Shown one piece after another: positions 27,458 to 35,624 of a DNA stretch of 64,000 nucleotides. The first letter of the stretch is position 1. Each line of letters begins with the position of its first letter. The notes beneath the pieces are model-generated. The model did no database searches. It was not told the origin of the DNA and saw only the letters and a program-made list of their open reading frames with translations. This DNA is from Sphingobacteriales bacterium (GTDB lineage: Bacteria > Bacteroidota > Bacteroidia > Chitinophagales > Chitinophagaceae). Both the position numbers and the translations under genes were made by a program. The stretch covers positions 744,001-808,000 of the forward strand of contig SEFP01000001.1 in assembly GCA_004144185.1 (NCBI GenBank), in the 5' to 3' direction.

Positions 27458-30400
27458 ATGAAAAGACACTTACTCCAGGCATTATGCTTGATTTGTTCGG
27501 GCACCGCATTGGCGCAAAACTTAAGCATTAAAGAAAGTTTTGAAAATGCTCCGTCGGATTATGGCTACACCTCGAACTCCTTCGCCAATACTGTCAACCA
27601 GTATTTTCTGCGTGCCAGCGACCCCGTTGTGGTGCTTGGCCAAGCGACATTTGGAAATAGCGGGTCAGTACAAATGACCGGGGAAGATGGCACCTATTTC
27701 TGGGCCTGCGAAGGTGTGCGTGGTTCCGGCAGTACACCGGACCCAGCCAAGCCGGCCGGTAATGTGACCCTTAACGCAATCCCCAATGCACAGAATTATA
27801 CAGGGATAAAAGTTACCCTAGCAGTAGGTGCCCCCCGGGGTGGTGCCGGCAGCACACTGACCCGAATTAACGATCATTTTCGAATTCAGTACTCTTATGG
27901 GAGCGCCAGCGGACCTTTTACATCAGTGGGCGAGTTTGCTTACAATCCAGCCCTTAATGGGATTAGCAGCCACTGGACGCGCATGGGCGGCACTACGATA
28001 ACAGGTGACAGCATTGCCAGGCCAACCTTTAGTGATCATGCATTCGATATTCCTGCAGGCACGGGCGACCTGTACGTACGTATCGAAGTCGATTATAGCG
28101 GTTCCAATCACGAAATTGCTTTCGACAATATTCGGGTAACCGGTACGGCCAGCACCGTAGTTAGACCTACAATCACCAGTGCCTCGAATAGCACACTCAT
28201 CTTCGCAGAAGGCACAGCAACGCCTCTTACGGTATTTAGTAATTTGACGGTGGCTAACCCGGCCATGACGAGCGGGGCCACGCTCAGCCAGGCTACAGTA
28301 TCGCTTAGCCCATACGCAGGAGCGCAGGATGAAATTACCTACACCATCCCCAGTGGAAGTGGCATCACCGCCACATCCGGCACTGCTAGCGGCGTTTACA
28401 CATTAACGTTCAGCGGAACAGCGAGCGTGGCAAATTACGAAGCACTGCTCGAGTCCGTGAAGTACAAGAATATTGAGGTTAACAACGCGACAGCAGGAGA
28501 CCGACTGTTTTCTTATGTCGTGAAATCCGGGAGTGTAATTAGCATTGCTTTGGAGCGTACGGTTAGCGTTACAACAGCGCTCAACGCCGCCAGTGCATTG
28601 CCTTATACGGAAAATTTCGATTCAGACGGGGAGGGCACCCGGTATGCATCTAATACCAGAGTAGCGAACTCGCAGGGTTTCGTGCGTTTGACGAATGCAT
28701 CAGGCGGAAGCGCAACCGCTGGCAGCGGGTTTTCAAATGGTGGTATTACATTCACCAATGTGCAAGGCAGTGGCTATTGGTACACGAATGGCACAAAGGG
28801 TAACGTTGTTATTGGAAATGTGGGGCGGATAACGCTAGCCCAGATAAACAGCACGGGTTTTTCTGACCTACACTTCAAAATGAAAGTGGGAGCGAAAAGT
28901 AGCTCCAACAGTTACGGGAGTACAGATTACGTGCGCTTTTCCTACAGCACTGATGGTGGCACAAGCTGGACTATTTTCGCTGATTACACTGGTGATGGAT
29001 TAGTTCTGCGGCTAAATGCTAATTCTGCCAACCCAGCCTTGGATGCAGCCTTGACTGATGCGGACTTTGCCTTAACGGGCATTACACCCGGCGCCCTTAT
29101 TGATTTCCGAGTGGAGAGTTCCAGCGATGGGGGTGAACAAATTCTGTTCGACAACATCCAGGTGACCGGCACACCGTTAGCCGTAGGTACGCTCAGCGCT
29201 ACGAGCTTCTGTGCCGGCGCGGCACTAACAGTTCCTTATACGGCCTCGACAACAGCGAATACCGGTAACATTTTTACTGCACAGCTTTCGAATGCCAGCG
29301 GATCCTTTGCGTCACCTGTTACAATTGGAACTCTTACAGCAACAGCAACCTCTGGAAACATAGCGGCAGCAATACCGGCAAGCACTTCGGGTGGCACGGG
29401 TTACCGTGTCCGGATCATCTCGTCTAACCCATCTTACACGAGCGGCGATAATGGTACCAACCTTACCATCACAGGGACGGCCGTTGACGCCACAAGCAGA
29501 TACCTTGCAGCCGCATCCGTATCACAGGCAACAAGTGTAAATCAAAATGTCCGCCAGTATTATGCAGATGGATCATGCCGGGGAATTGCTACGGTACAAC
29601 CTACCGGCGCTGCCATGGGCAATACAACAGCCAGAGTGTTTGTAAAGTCCGGCACCCAGACAACGCCATCTGGTCAAAAATATGTTCGTCGGTATTATGA
29701 TATTAGCCCGGCTTCCAATGCCGCGACTGCAACAGCCAGAGTGACCCTTTATTACACCCAAGCAGACTTTACTGACTACAATACAAACAGGGGAACAAAT
29801 CCACCGTTGCCGATTGATGGCACAGATGCAGCGAATGGCAAAGCGAACCTCAAGATCACGCAGCAACATGGCTCATCTGCCTCTGGCGATTTTGGCACCT
29901 ATACGGGATGGGCAGGCGCAGGTGCCAGGAACGTACTCATCGACCCGGTGGATGCTGACATCATATGGAACAACGCTGACCAGCGTTGGGAGGTGTCTTT
30001 TGCCGTCACTGGCTTTTCCGGCTTCTTCGCTTATTCCAGTCTTACCAATACCCCCCTGCCAATAAAACTACTGGGTTTCAGCGCTGAGAGGGCCGGTAAC
30101 CGGAATCGCATTGCCTGGACCACTGCGGCCGAGCAGGGTGATTATACATTCGAAGTTGAGCGCAGCGCTAATGGCAACGAGTTTAAAACCATCGGCAACG
30201 TTGATGGCAGCAACAAGCCATCCGGCTATATTTTTTATGATGAGCAGCCACTGGCGGGCATCAACTATTACCGTCTGAACATGATCGCAGCAAATGGTGA
30301 GTCGACCTTCAGCAACATTGCTATCGTGCGTGGCACTGGCACTGGTGGTGCAGTGACTATAGCGCCGGTTCCGGCGGAGCGAACAATTCGCATTATCAAT

Positions 30401-30571
30401 ACAGATGCTGCATTGCAGAACGGCAAAATAATGATCTACAACATGCAGGGCATGGTGGTGTATCAGGGTGTGTTGCTGAGGGATCAATCAATTGATGTCA
30501 GCTCCTGGGCTGCAGGCAGCTATGCTTTGCACTTACCAAATGGTGAAGTGCTTCGCATCGTGAAGAATTGA
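27458..30571 (+). CDS. Large secreted adhesin-like protein with T9SS type A sorting domain
   Basis: 1037 residues. A signal peptide (MKRHLLQALCLICSGTALA) is followed by Ser/Thr/Gly-rich beta domains. Two jelly-roll-like modules end in the same motif, FDNIRVTGT near 225 and FDNIQVTGT near 565; between them lies a cadherin-like segment. From about 865 comes the region LPIKLLGFSAERAGNRNRI and a fibronectin-like fold that commonly precede T9SS tails, and the final 75 residues (VTIAPVPAERTIRI, MIYNMQGMVVY, WAAGSYALHL) are the sorting domain. The protein should be exported by type IX secretion and displayed or released. It has no TTCCGGAA motif over 3.1 kb and a codon mix richer in A/T than its neighbours, suggesting acquisition by transfer. 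Confidence 0.85.
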   Translation: MKRHLLQALCLICSGTALAQNLSIKESFENAPSDYGYTSNSFANTVNQYFLRASDPVVVLGQATFGNSGSVQMTGEDGTYFWACEGVRGSGSTPDPAKPAGNVTLNAIPNAQNYTGIKVTLAVGAPRGGAGSTLTRINDHFRIQYSYGSASGPFTSVGEFAYNPALNGISSHWTRMGGTTITGDSIARPTFSDHAFDIPAGTGDLYVRIEVDYSGSNHEIAFDNIRVTGTASTVVRPTITSASNSTLIFAEGTATPLTVFSNLTVANPAMTSGATLSQATVSLSPYAGAQDEITYTIPSGSGITATSGTASGVYTLTFSGTASVANYEALLESVKYKNIEVNNATAGDRLFSYVVKSGSVISIALERTVSVTTALNAASALPYTENFDSDGEGTRYASNTRVANSQGFVRLTNASGGSATAGSGFSNGGITFTNVQGSGYWYTNGTKGNVVIGNVGRITLAQINSTGFSDLHFKMKVGAKSSSNSYGSTDYVRFSYSTDGGTSWTIFADYTGDGLVLRLNANSANPALDAALTDADFALTGITPGALIDFRVESSSDGGEQILFDNIQVTGTPLAVGTLSATSFCAGAALTVPYTASTTANTGNIFTAQLSNASGSFASPVTIGTLTATATSGNIAAAIPASTSGGTGYRVRIISSNPSYTSGDNGTNLTITGTAVDATSRYLAAASVSQATSVNQNVRQYYADGSCRGIATVQPTGAAMGNTTARVFVKSGTQTTPSGQKYVRRYYDISPASNAATATARVTLYYTQADFTDYNTNRGTNPPLPIDGTDAANGKANLKITQQHGSSASGDFGTYTGWAGAGARNVLIDPVDADIIWNNADQRWEVSFAVTGFSGFFAYSSLTNTPLPIKLLGFSAERAGNRNRIAWTTAAEQGDYTFEVERSANGNEFKTIGNVDGSNKPSGYIFYDEQPLAGINYYRLNMIAANGESTFSNIAIVRGTGTGGAVTIAPVPAERTIRIINTDAALQNGKIMIYNMQGMVVYQGVLLRDQSIDVSSWAAGSYALHLPNGEVLRIVKN

Positions 30572-30590
30572 TCATATCCTACAAAATCGT

Positions 30591-30626
30591 AAAAAGGGAA
30601 GCTGCCTCATGGTAGCTTCCCTTTTT
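30591..30626 (+). terminator. Terminator of the T9SS adhesin gene
   Basis: A 16-bp stem (one G-U pair) with loop TCAT and a T6 run, 20 bp after the adhesin stop. Confidence 0.9.
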
Positions 30627-30776
30627 TCATGTCGGTTTGTCCTGCTAAATACCTGCAAGCGAATGGTAATCACTCCTGTGTAATAAAGCGATTCTACAGA
30701 TCGCATGACAATAGCATTTCGATAACCCGCAGATCCTCAGCGAAATAGTTCGACATTCCGCGCTCTGGTTCCACCC

Positions 30777-30816
30777 AAAAAGGGAAACTACTTTTAAAAA
30801 ATAGTTTCCCTTTTTT
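30777..30816. terminator. Second, similar terminator without an upstream gene
   Basis: A 14-bp stem (30777-30790 with 30802-30815) with A and T tracts. The outer arms repeat the AAAAAGGGAA of the preceding terminator. No gene lies between the two, so it either ends a small untranslated transcript or marks a deletion. Confidence 0.75.
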
Positions 30817-31187
30817 ATTTAAAGTACCAACAGCCTAGTCTATAGGGTGAATGCCAGTTCAGCCTGCTCACAGAACGTTTGTAGACCAAATAGCCAAAAT
30901 GGACATGCTCCATCGCTAGTGCACCCTCGGCTACCTTGTATGATATAGATATATTTTTAGGGTTTTCGACGAGATCAACAAGCCGGGATTTAAGGCTGTC
31001 GAAGAATAAGCTAAGCAATGGACTTGTACATTCTAGCTATCCAACTGAAAGATCGGCTGATAGGCCTTCGAATGGCTGTACCTCCGGCGCTATGGTCCTG
31101 TTGAATCCCATTCTCTCCCTATCCGGATCATTCACCCTTAACGATTTAAACGCTATACAGCCTAACCAACAGCTACTTGTCTGGACA

Positions 31188-31736
31188 TTATTTCGCTTCA
31201 ACTACATAAGCATTCAGTTCGATCATTTTTCCATCTTTGAACCGCCAGACATCACAATACGAATACCTGGTTGGTTGTCCCTGTGCATTCAGTAGGGTAA
31301 TCATCCCCATTGCAATAACATAGTCTTCGCTGGCAATCATCTTATCGGTCGTGAATACCGGAGGCGTCCGGTAGGTTCGTTTCATGTACTGTCGTATGGC
31401 CTCTTTGCCGATCAGCTGCTGTTCACCCTCGAACGTCCATTCACTGTTTTCGGCACAGAAGGCCAAATACCCTTCATAGTCTCCGTTTGCAATCGCCGCG
31501 TTGGCAGCAGTCAATAGTGCCTGATTATTCATTGTTGGGTTAGTCTGTTGCTCATGACTCTGTTTGAAAGGATGTTTCGTTTGGGCATTAGAGGAGATTC
31601 CAATACAAAGCAGCGCCAGTATTCCCAGCACTTTTTTTAGGTCTCCTATTCTCACCGGTACCGTTCGGGACGTCGGTGCCGGATTCCGGAAAAGCATTCT
31701 CCGGTACAAGGTGGTACGCCTATGATTGACTTCCAT
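31188..31736 (-). CDS. Secreted SnoaL/NTF2-like protein
   Basis: About 182 residues if it starts at ATG 31736, the first ATG after the predicted -7 box; ATG 31697 or GTG 31655 would put the hydrophobic segment LGILALLCIGISSNA at the very N-terminus as a classic signal peptide and may be right. The C-terminal 110 residues form an NTF2-like cone: ALLTAANAAIANGDYEGYLAF, WTFEGEQQLIG, YCDVWRFKDGKMIELNAYV. Such proteins bind or convert small hydrophobic molecules; the ligand is not predictable. Divergent from an HxlR regulator with a shared operator, so it is probably the regulator's target. Confidence 0.75.
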   Translation of the reverse strand: MEVNHRRTTLYRRMLFRNPAPTSRTVPVRIGDLKKVLGILALLCIGISSNAQTKHPFKQSHEQQTNPTMNNQALLTAANAAIANGDYEGYLAFCAENSEWTFEGEQQLIGKEAIRQYMKRTYRTPPVFTTDKMIASEDYVIAMGMITLLNAQGQPTRYSYCDVWRFKDGKMIELNAYVVEAK

Positions 31737-31757
31737 TTCCTGATGTGTTTGTTGATG

Positions 31758-31765
31758 CAAAGCTA
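31758..31765 (-). promoter_or_regulatory. -7 box of the SnoaL-like gene
   Basis: Minus-strand TAGCTTTG (TAnnTTTG). It directly abuts the HxlR operator half-site and excludes the in-frame TTG start that overlaps it. Confidence 0.5.
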
Positions 31766-31802
31766 TTCGTAGGTACGCTACCTTTAGACGGTACCTACGA
31801 AT
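31765..31802. promoter_or_regulatory. Inverted-repeat operator in the divergent HxlR promoter region
   Basis: A perfect 12-bp inverted repeat: ATTCGTAGGTAC at 31765-31776 and GTACCTACGAAT at 31791-31802, separated by 14 bp. The spacer contains TACCTTTA (31779-31786), a near -7 box for the HxlR gene, and another half-site-like TTAGGTAC follows at 31805. Size and symmetry suit a dimeric winged-helix regulator controlling both divergent genes. Confidence 0.7.
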
Positions 31803-31829
31803 TGTTAGGTACTGTAAAAAATGTAAGTA

Positions 31830-32207
31830 ATGGCTACCATCAAGGTGACGTCAACCAATTTTGCCAACAGGAAACGACTTCGTGAGGAATGTCCTGAAAT
31901 CTATGCGATCAGTATGATTGGCGGACAATGGTCACTGGTCATCTGTTCCTGGTTGTTAGCTGGAAAACTGCGATTCGGGGAATTGAAAAAAGCACTGCCC
32001 ACAATCACGGAGCGCATGCTCACGTTGCATCTCCGGAAATTGGAAGCACACCATATTGTCAGCCGAACCGTGTATCCTGAAGTTCCTCCGAGAGTCGAGT
32101 ATGAGCTGACTCCTATCGGATATGAGCTCGCACCTATTATCAGGCAACTGGAGAAATGGGGCGCCAAACACAAGCGTGAACGGAAGGGCACAACCGATTC
32201 CATATGA
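31830..32207 (+). CDS. HxlR-family transcriptional regulator
   Basis: 125 residues, winged helix. CPEIYAISMIGGQWSLVI is the HxlR start with its conserved Cys before helix 1, followed by LRFGELKKALPTITERMLTLHLRKLE as the recognition helix and VEYELTPIGYEL as the wing. HxlR proteins are dimeric and often redox- or aldehyde-responsive. The gene faces a SnoaL-like gene across a perfect 12-bp inverted repeat and probably controls it and itself. Confidence 0.92.
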   Translation: MATIKVTSTNFANRKRLREECPEIYAISMIGGQWSLVICSWLLAGKLRFGELKKALPTITERMLTLHLRKLEAHHIVSRTVYPEVPPRVEYELTPIGYELAPIIRQLEKWGAKHKRERKGTTDSI

Positions 32208-32426
32208 GCCTGATCGACGTACCTAACGCCATTCTTAAACACTTATGCACCTGGTTTTTAAGTCGCGTATTCCTGTAGTTTAAATACGCGTGTTTTGCAG
32301 GCAAACGATGGCAATGTCTAACCGGATTTTATTACCACATATCGAAGCGGTTATTGAATGCGCATGCTTTCACGCCCTCTTGTACACTGTGCAAAAAGGA
32401 GGATATCGGGCTCTCAGCCCTGATCT

Positions 32427-32690
32427 TTACGTTTCAGTAAGCCGCCAGATCGAACCGTTTTTGGTGGGCTCCATCTTCAGGTGTCCTTGTGTAGTTAGTT
32501 GCTTCAGATACGGCTCTACAGATTTTCGTTCCATTCCGGAGAGCTCGGAAAACTCCCGGGCTGTAAGGGATGGATACTTCCGGAACAGCGTTTCCCAGGA
32601 CCGGTCGTACGTTGCCTTTTCAACCTGCGGATACAGGTTCCGGATCACCTGCTCATAGGCCGCGTATGGCTTGGAGCCGTATATCATTTC
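32427..32690 (-). pseudogene. Severed C-terminal part of the DsbA/FrnE-family protein
   Basis: Reading on in frame from the TAG at 32691-32693 gives EMIYGSKPYAAYEQVIRNLY and then a winged-helix-like tail (YPSLTAREFSELSGMERKSV, LKQLTTQGHLKMEP). GxxPYxxYE is exactly what follows the cis-Pro strand in DsbA-like proteins, so this is the natural continuation of the preceding open frame, not a separate gene. It would be made only by readthrough or by internal initiation at ATG 32687. Confidence 0.75.
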
Positions 32691-33425
32691 CTAGCTTCCG
32701 GCTTCATTGACAACAAACATCGTTGGGAATCCACGCACACCCAAGCGCTGTCCCAAAGCCAGATCGGCTTCAAAAAGAGCCTTCGCCTCACCGTCCATAT
32801 CTGTTTTCATCCAGGCGGTATCCAGACCCACCCATGTGGCAACAGCAGAAAGCACGTCCCATCTAGTGATGTTCTTTTTCTGTAGAAAAACGCCTTCCCG
32901 GATAGCCCGCAAAAACAGATGGGCTTTGTGTTCGTCCTGCAGCTGGGCCGCCTTAAAGGCAATCGACGGCGGATAGGAGGAAGACAGCGGATCTTCGATC
33001 CAGACATCGCCGTCGATCGGCATATCGTAATGATGGCTGGCTTCGTCCCAGTGGGAGGCCACATCCGATGGCTTGCTGATGCCACCACTGTTGTAACTCC
33101 AGTCGGGGAGCAAGCCTCCCATGTGATACTCCACCTCCACAGTGGCTCCATATTCCAGTTCCAGTTTGCGAAGCTGCGGTTCGATACCCCAGCAGGACGA
33201 ACAAATAGGATCGGTGAAATAGATGATTTTAACCGGCTTGTTCGTGTGCAGACAAAGGGCCGACAAACCTGACGGCGCGCGTACCGGCAGCTCACAGATG
33301 CCGGTTTCCGGATCGCAGAGCATCGGGTTGGTGGTGTTGGTTTTCATAGAATTGATTTGTACCTGTGCGGAACATCCGCTCAGTATGCTGCCGAGCAGTC
33401 CGATCAGAATGAGAAGCGATTTCAT
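32691..33425 (-). CDS. DsbA/FrnE-family lipoprotein truncated by an in-frame TAG
   Basis: 244 residues before the stop. A lipoprotein signal (MKSLLILIGLLGSILSGC, Cys18) anchors it to a membrane. The thioredoxin-fold redox centre is CSSC in FTDPICSSCWG, with the helical insertion of DsbA proteins and a cis-Pro strand RGFPTMFVV. Right after VVNEAGS comes TAG, then the frame continues for 87 sense codons with the expected end of the fold. The missing last helix probably destabilises the product, so the gene may be a recent pseudogene; a C-to-T change of a CAG codon would explain it, as would sequencing error. It faces an HxlR regulator across 167 bp, a pairing that suggests redox-controlled expression. 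Confidence 0.78.
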   Translation of the reverse strand: MKSLLILIGLLGSILSGCSAQVQINSMKTNTTNPMLCDPETGICELPVRAPSGLSALCLHTNKPVKIIYFTDPICSSCWGIEPQLRKLELEYGATVEVEYHMGGLLPDWSYNSGGISKPSDVASHWDEASHHYDMPIDGDVWIEDPLSSSYPPSIAFKAAQLQDEHKAHLFLRAIREGVFLQKKNITRWDVLSAVATWVGLDTAWMKTDMDGEAKALFEADLALGQRLGVRGFPTMFVVNEAGS

Positions 33426-33592
33426 GTGCGAAGCCGTTTAAACGGTGGCAGGCAGCGGGATCGGTTTCCGTTATCAGAACGACCGTATTCGGAAGCACAC
33501 TGCTTCTTATTTTTAACCCTTCAAAGGTCAGGCCGTTTTTCAGGGTGCCCAATACGTCAAAAAAAGTAGACTACCCCAAACACTATAGCTAA

Positions 33593-33886
33593 ATGGAAAA
33601 CACAACCTGCCCGGCTGAAACCTTGCTCAAGGCGCTGTCCGGAAAATGGAAGCCGCAGCTGTTTCGGTTGGCACCCGACACGCCCATCCGGTTTAATACA
33701 CTCTTACGCCAGTTGCCGGGTGCTACCAAGCAGTCGCTCGCCAACGCCCTGAAAGAACTCGAAGCGCAGGATTTGCTGAAGCGCCTGGTGATCCGGGAAA
33801 AGCCACTTCACGTAGAATATGTCCTTTCTGAAAAAGGCACCGCACTGATTCCATTGTTTCTGCAACTGGAGCAGCTGATGGGATGA
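33593..33886 (+). CDS. HxlR-family transcriptional regulator (second copy)
   Basis: 97 residues, a minimal HxlR winged helix: CPAETLLKALSGKWKPQLFR with the conserved Cys6, RFNTLLRQLPGATKQSLANA as recognition helix, and VEYVLSEKG as wing. Divergent from the DsbA/FrnE-like gene, so that gene is its likely target. A short palindrome, GTAGACTAC at 33566-33574, lies 18 bp before its start and is a candidate operator. It is clearly different in sequence from the HxlR gene at 31830. Confidence 0.9.
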   Translation: MENTTCPAETLLKALSGKWKPQLFRLAPDTPIRFNTLLRQLPGATKQSLANALKELEAQDLLKRLVIREKPLHVEYVLSEKGTALIPLFLQLEQLMG

Positions 33887-34016
33887 TGTTTTCAACACCG
33901 CTCCGGATTTCAGACAAGCGGTTTAACCGAAACCGGCGGCGTACTGGTTATGTAGCCGTGTCTTTTCCGGAAAACGCTCGGCAGGTACATCCCAGACTGA
34001 ACGGGTCTGTTTCAAA

Positions 34017-34058
34017 AAAAGTCTCCTGTTTCAAGTGGTGTTGAAACAGGAGACTTTT
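34017..34058. terminator. Strong hairpin terminator between 33886 and 34113
   Basis: An 18-bp perfect stem (34017-34034 with 34041-34058), 6-nt loop, T run following. It can serve the HxlR gene and the convergent desaturase. Confidence 0.85.
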
Positions 34059-34112
34059 CTTTTTGCGATCCAGCCAGACCATCGCGACATTCGATCCGGA
34101 ACGCCCCTTCAA

Positions 34113-34844
34113 TCAGTGTGATCTGGCCATCCGGATAATGCCCAGCTTCTGCAGGCCCCGCATGCTCCAGTAGCCGGGATCCAGTTCAAACCAGCGTACG
34201 GCATTGTTCTGACGACCCGGGTTCTTGTGATGGTTGTTGTGATAGGCTTCGCCCCAGAACACCAGATCAACCGGCAGAATGTTTTTAGAGGTATTGTCCA
34301 TCTTGTAATTCTCGTATCCGAACCGATGCGCCCACCAGTTGATGCAAAGGCCTTGGAACGCACCCATCGTAATGGTTAACGGCAGCAATAGGTATTGCCA
34401 CCAAGCCGTAGCCAGCAGTGCATAAATAGCGATGTAAATCCCTACAAAAAGGGCCCGCATCCAGAAGGTGTGTGTCAGACGCTCAAAAGCAACCCAGGAT
34501 GGCAGGTTTTTCCGGTACTTGTCGGCTACCGGTGTTTTGCCGGTATAGATATCAAGGTAGTTGTTGCGGGTCACCCACATCATATGCATCGCATTGCGGG
34601 TGAAGTGTGGTGAGTGCGGATCTTCTTCCTGATCGGTATGCTCATGGTGCAACCGGTGCATGATTCCATAGGTATTGGCCGAGATATAAGACGAGCCCTG
34701 CGATAGGAAGCAGCCGATGTAAAACACCTTTTCCCAGGCTTTACTCATCGTAAATGCGTTGTGAGCCGCATACCGGTGGTGGAATACCGACTGGAAAAAC
34801 AGCGAGATATACCAGTGCAGTATAAAAAAAATCAAAATAGCCAT
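34113..34844 (-). CDS. Acyl-CoA / fatty acid desaturase
   Basis: 243 residues, integral membrane di-iron desaturase. The three histidine boxes are visible: HRYAAH at 23-28, HRLHH at 63-67 and HNNHH near 203, with hydrophobic pairs between them. The protein is shorter than eukaryotic delta-9 desaturases but normal for bacterial short forms. It should introduce a cis double bond into membrane acyl chains, adjusting fluidity. Single gene with its own -7 box at 34900. Confidence 0.9.
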   Translation of the reverse strand: MAILIFFILHWYISLFFQSVFHHRYAAHNAFTMSKAWEKVFYIGCFLSQGSSYISANTYGIMHRLHHEHTDQEEDPHSPHFTRNAMHMMWVTRNNYLDIYTGKTPVADKYRKNLPSWVAFERLTHTFWMRALFVGIYIAIYALLATAWWQYLLLPLTITMGAFQGLCINWWAHRFGYENYKMDNTSKNILPVDLVFWGEAYHNNHHKNPGRQNNAVRWFELDPGYWSMRGLQKLGIIRMARSH

Positions 34845-34899
34845 ATTCAGAAGCAGAAGCAGGCATTCATTTCCGATGGAAAGGGCGCTGCAACTCTTT

Positions 34900-34907
34900 C
34901 AAATGTA
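34900..34907 (-). promoter_or_regulatory. -7 box of the desaturase gene
   Basis: Minus-strand TACATTTG (TAnnTTTG), about 55 bp upstream of the start codon. No clear -33 element. Confidence 0.45.
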
Positions 34908-35017
34908 ACCGATTAAAATCCGGGGAGCCGGGTTAACCGGAAATCTTATGATGCTGTTGGCAACTTCCGGCCTAGGTGCGAACGGCCATTCTTATTTGGA
35001 CGGTCTTCACACAAAAA

Positions 35018-35052
35018 GCTCCGGTAGATTGCATAAAACAATCTACCGGAGC
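35018..35052 (-). terminator. Terminator of the PA2169-family gene
   Basis: A 14-bp perfect stem (35018-35031 with 35039-35052) followed on the minus strand by TTTTT, 30 bp after the stop of the gene at 35082. Confidence 0.85.
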
Positions 35053-35081
35053 GGCTTATGTAGTTTCGGTATGAGTCCGGA

Positions 35082-35534
35082 TTAGGCTTGGCTGTCGCGC
35101 AGCGCCTTGATCTGGTCATGACCGGCATTAACGCCTTGTTGCTGACGGCTGATAACCGCTACGGCGTTGGCGCTGATTTCGTTGCCATCCTGCAGGGCAG
35201 TGCGATACGCTTTTTTAATAGCATCTTCGCCACGCTCACACTCTTCCAGAATGCTTTTGCGATCGTGTCCGCTGAACGTTGCTTTTACATCGATCCAGGC
35301 CCGGTGAATGTCACCCAGCAGGCTGGTTCCGGTTTCGGCATCCGCTCCTACCAGGTTGCGCAGTTCAGCTGCATTGGTCCGGCTTTCGTTGGCCAGTTGC
35401 GCAAAAACGGCTTTCAGATCGGCATCGCCACCTGCTTCCAAGTCTTTGGCTGCTTTTTCAAATCCGGCAACGCGGTCGTTGTTGATTTCGATCAGATCGT
35501 TCAGTACTTCGTGGGTTTTGTTAGACGTTTCCAT
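35082..35534 (-). CDS. PA2169-family four-helix-bundle protein (DUF2383)
   Basis: 150 residues, soluble, almost entirely helical: HEVLNDLIEINNDRVAGFEK, then SRTNAAELRNLVGAD, SLLGDIHRAWIDVKATF and a final helix ending KALRDSQA. This is the ferritin-like, non-haem-containing bundle of the PA2169/DUF2383 family, around 145-150 residues in most genomes and often induced by stress. Function is not established. Single gene with its own terminator. Confidence 0.9.
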   Translation of the reverse strand: METSNKTHEVLNDLIEINNDRVAGFEKAAKDLEAGGDADLKAVFAQLANESRTNAAELRNLVGADAETGTSLLGDIHRAWIDVKATFSGHDRKSILEECERGEDAIKKAYRTALQDGNEISANAVAVISRQQQGVNAGHDQIKALRDSQA

Positions 35535-35624
35535 GGTAATGGGGTGAGGGTGAAGGATGTTTATAACCGCCTTACTTACAAATTTGATGCCGGCCTGTAG
35601 GGGCAGTTCCGGATACTACAGGCA

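Larger units (their letters stand above)
30572..31187. other. Gene-poor stretch with two similar terminators
   Basis: About 600 bp. It contains terminators at 30591 and 30777 but no convincing gene. A 67-codon minus-strand frame (30815-31018, TTG start) ending just inside the second terminator has a protein-like composition but no recognisable family and may be a remnant. No TTCCGGAA is present. Confidence 0.5.

Noticed and set aside
30815-31018. A 67-codon minus-strand frame overlapping the second terminator.
   Set aside because: TTG start, no family resemblance and overlap with a terminator hairpin; at most a remnant.
26253-31800. Search for insertion-sequence ends or a transposase or integrase in the ssrA-adjacent island.
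   Set aside because: No transposase-like or recombinase-like frame and no terminal inverted repeats were found by eye.
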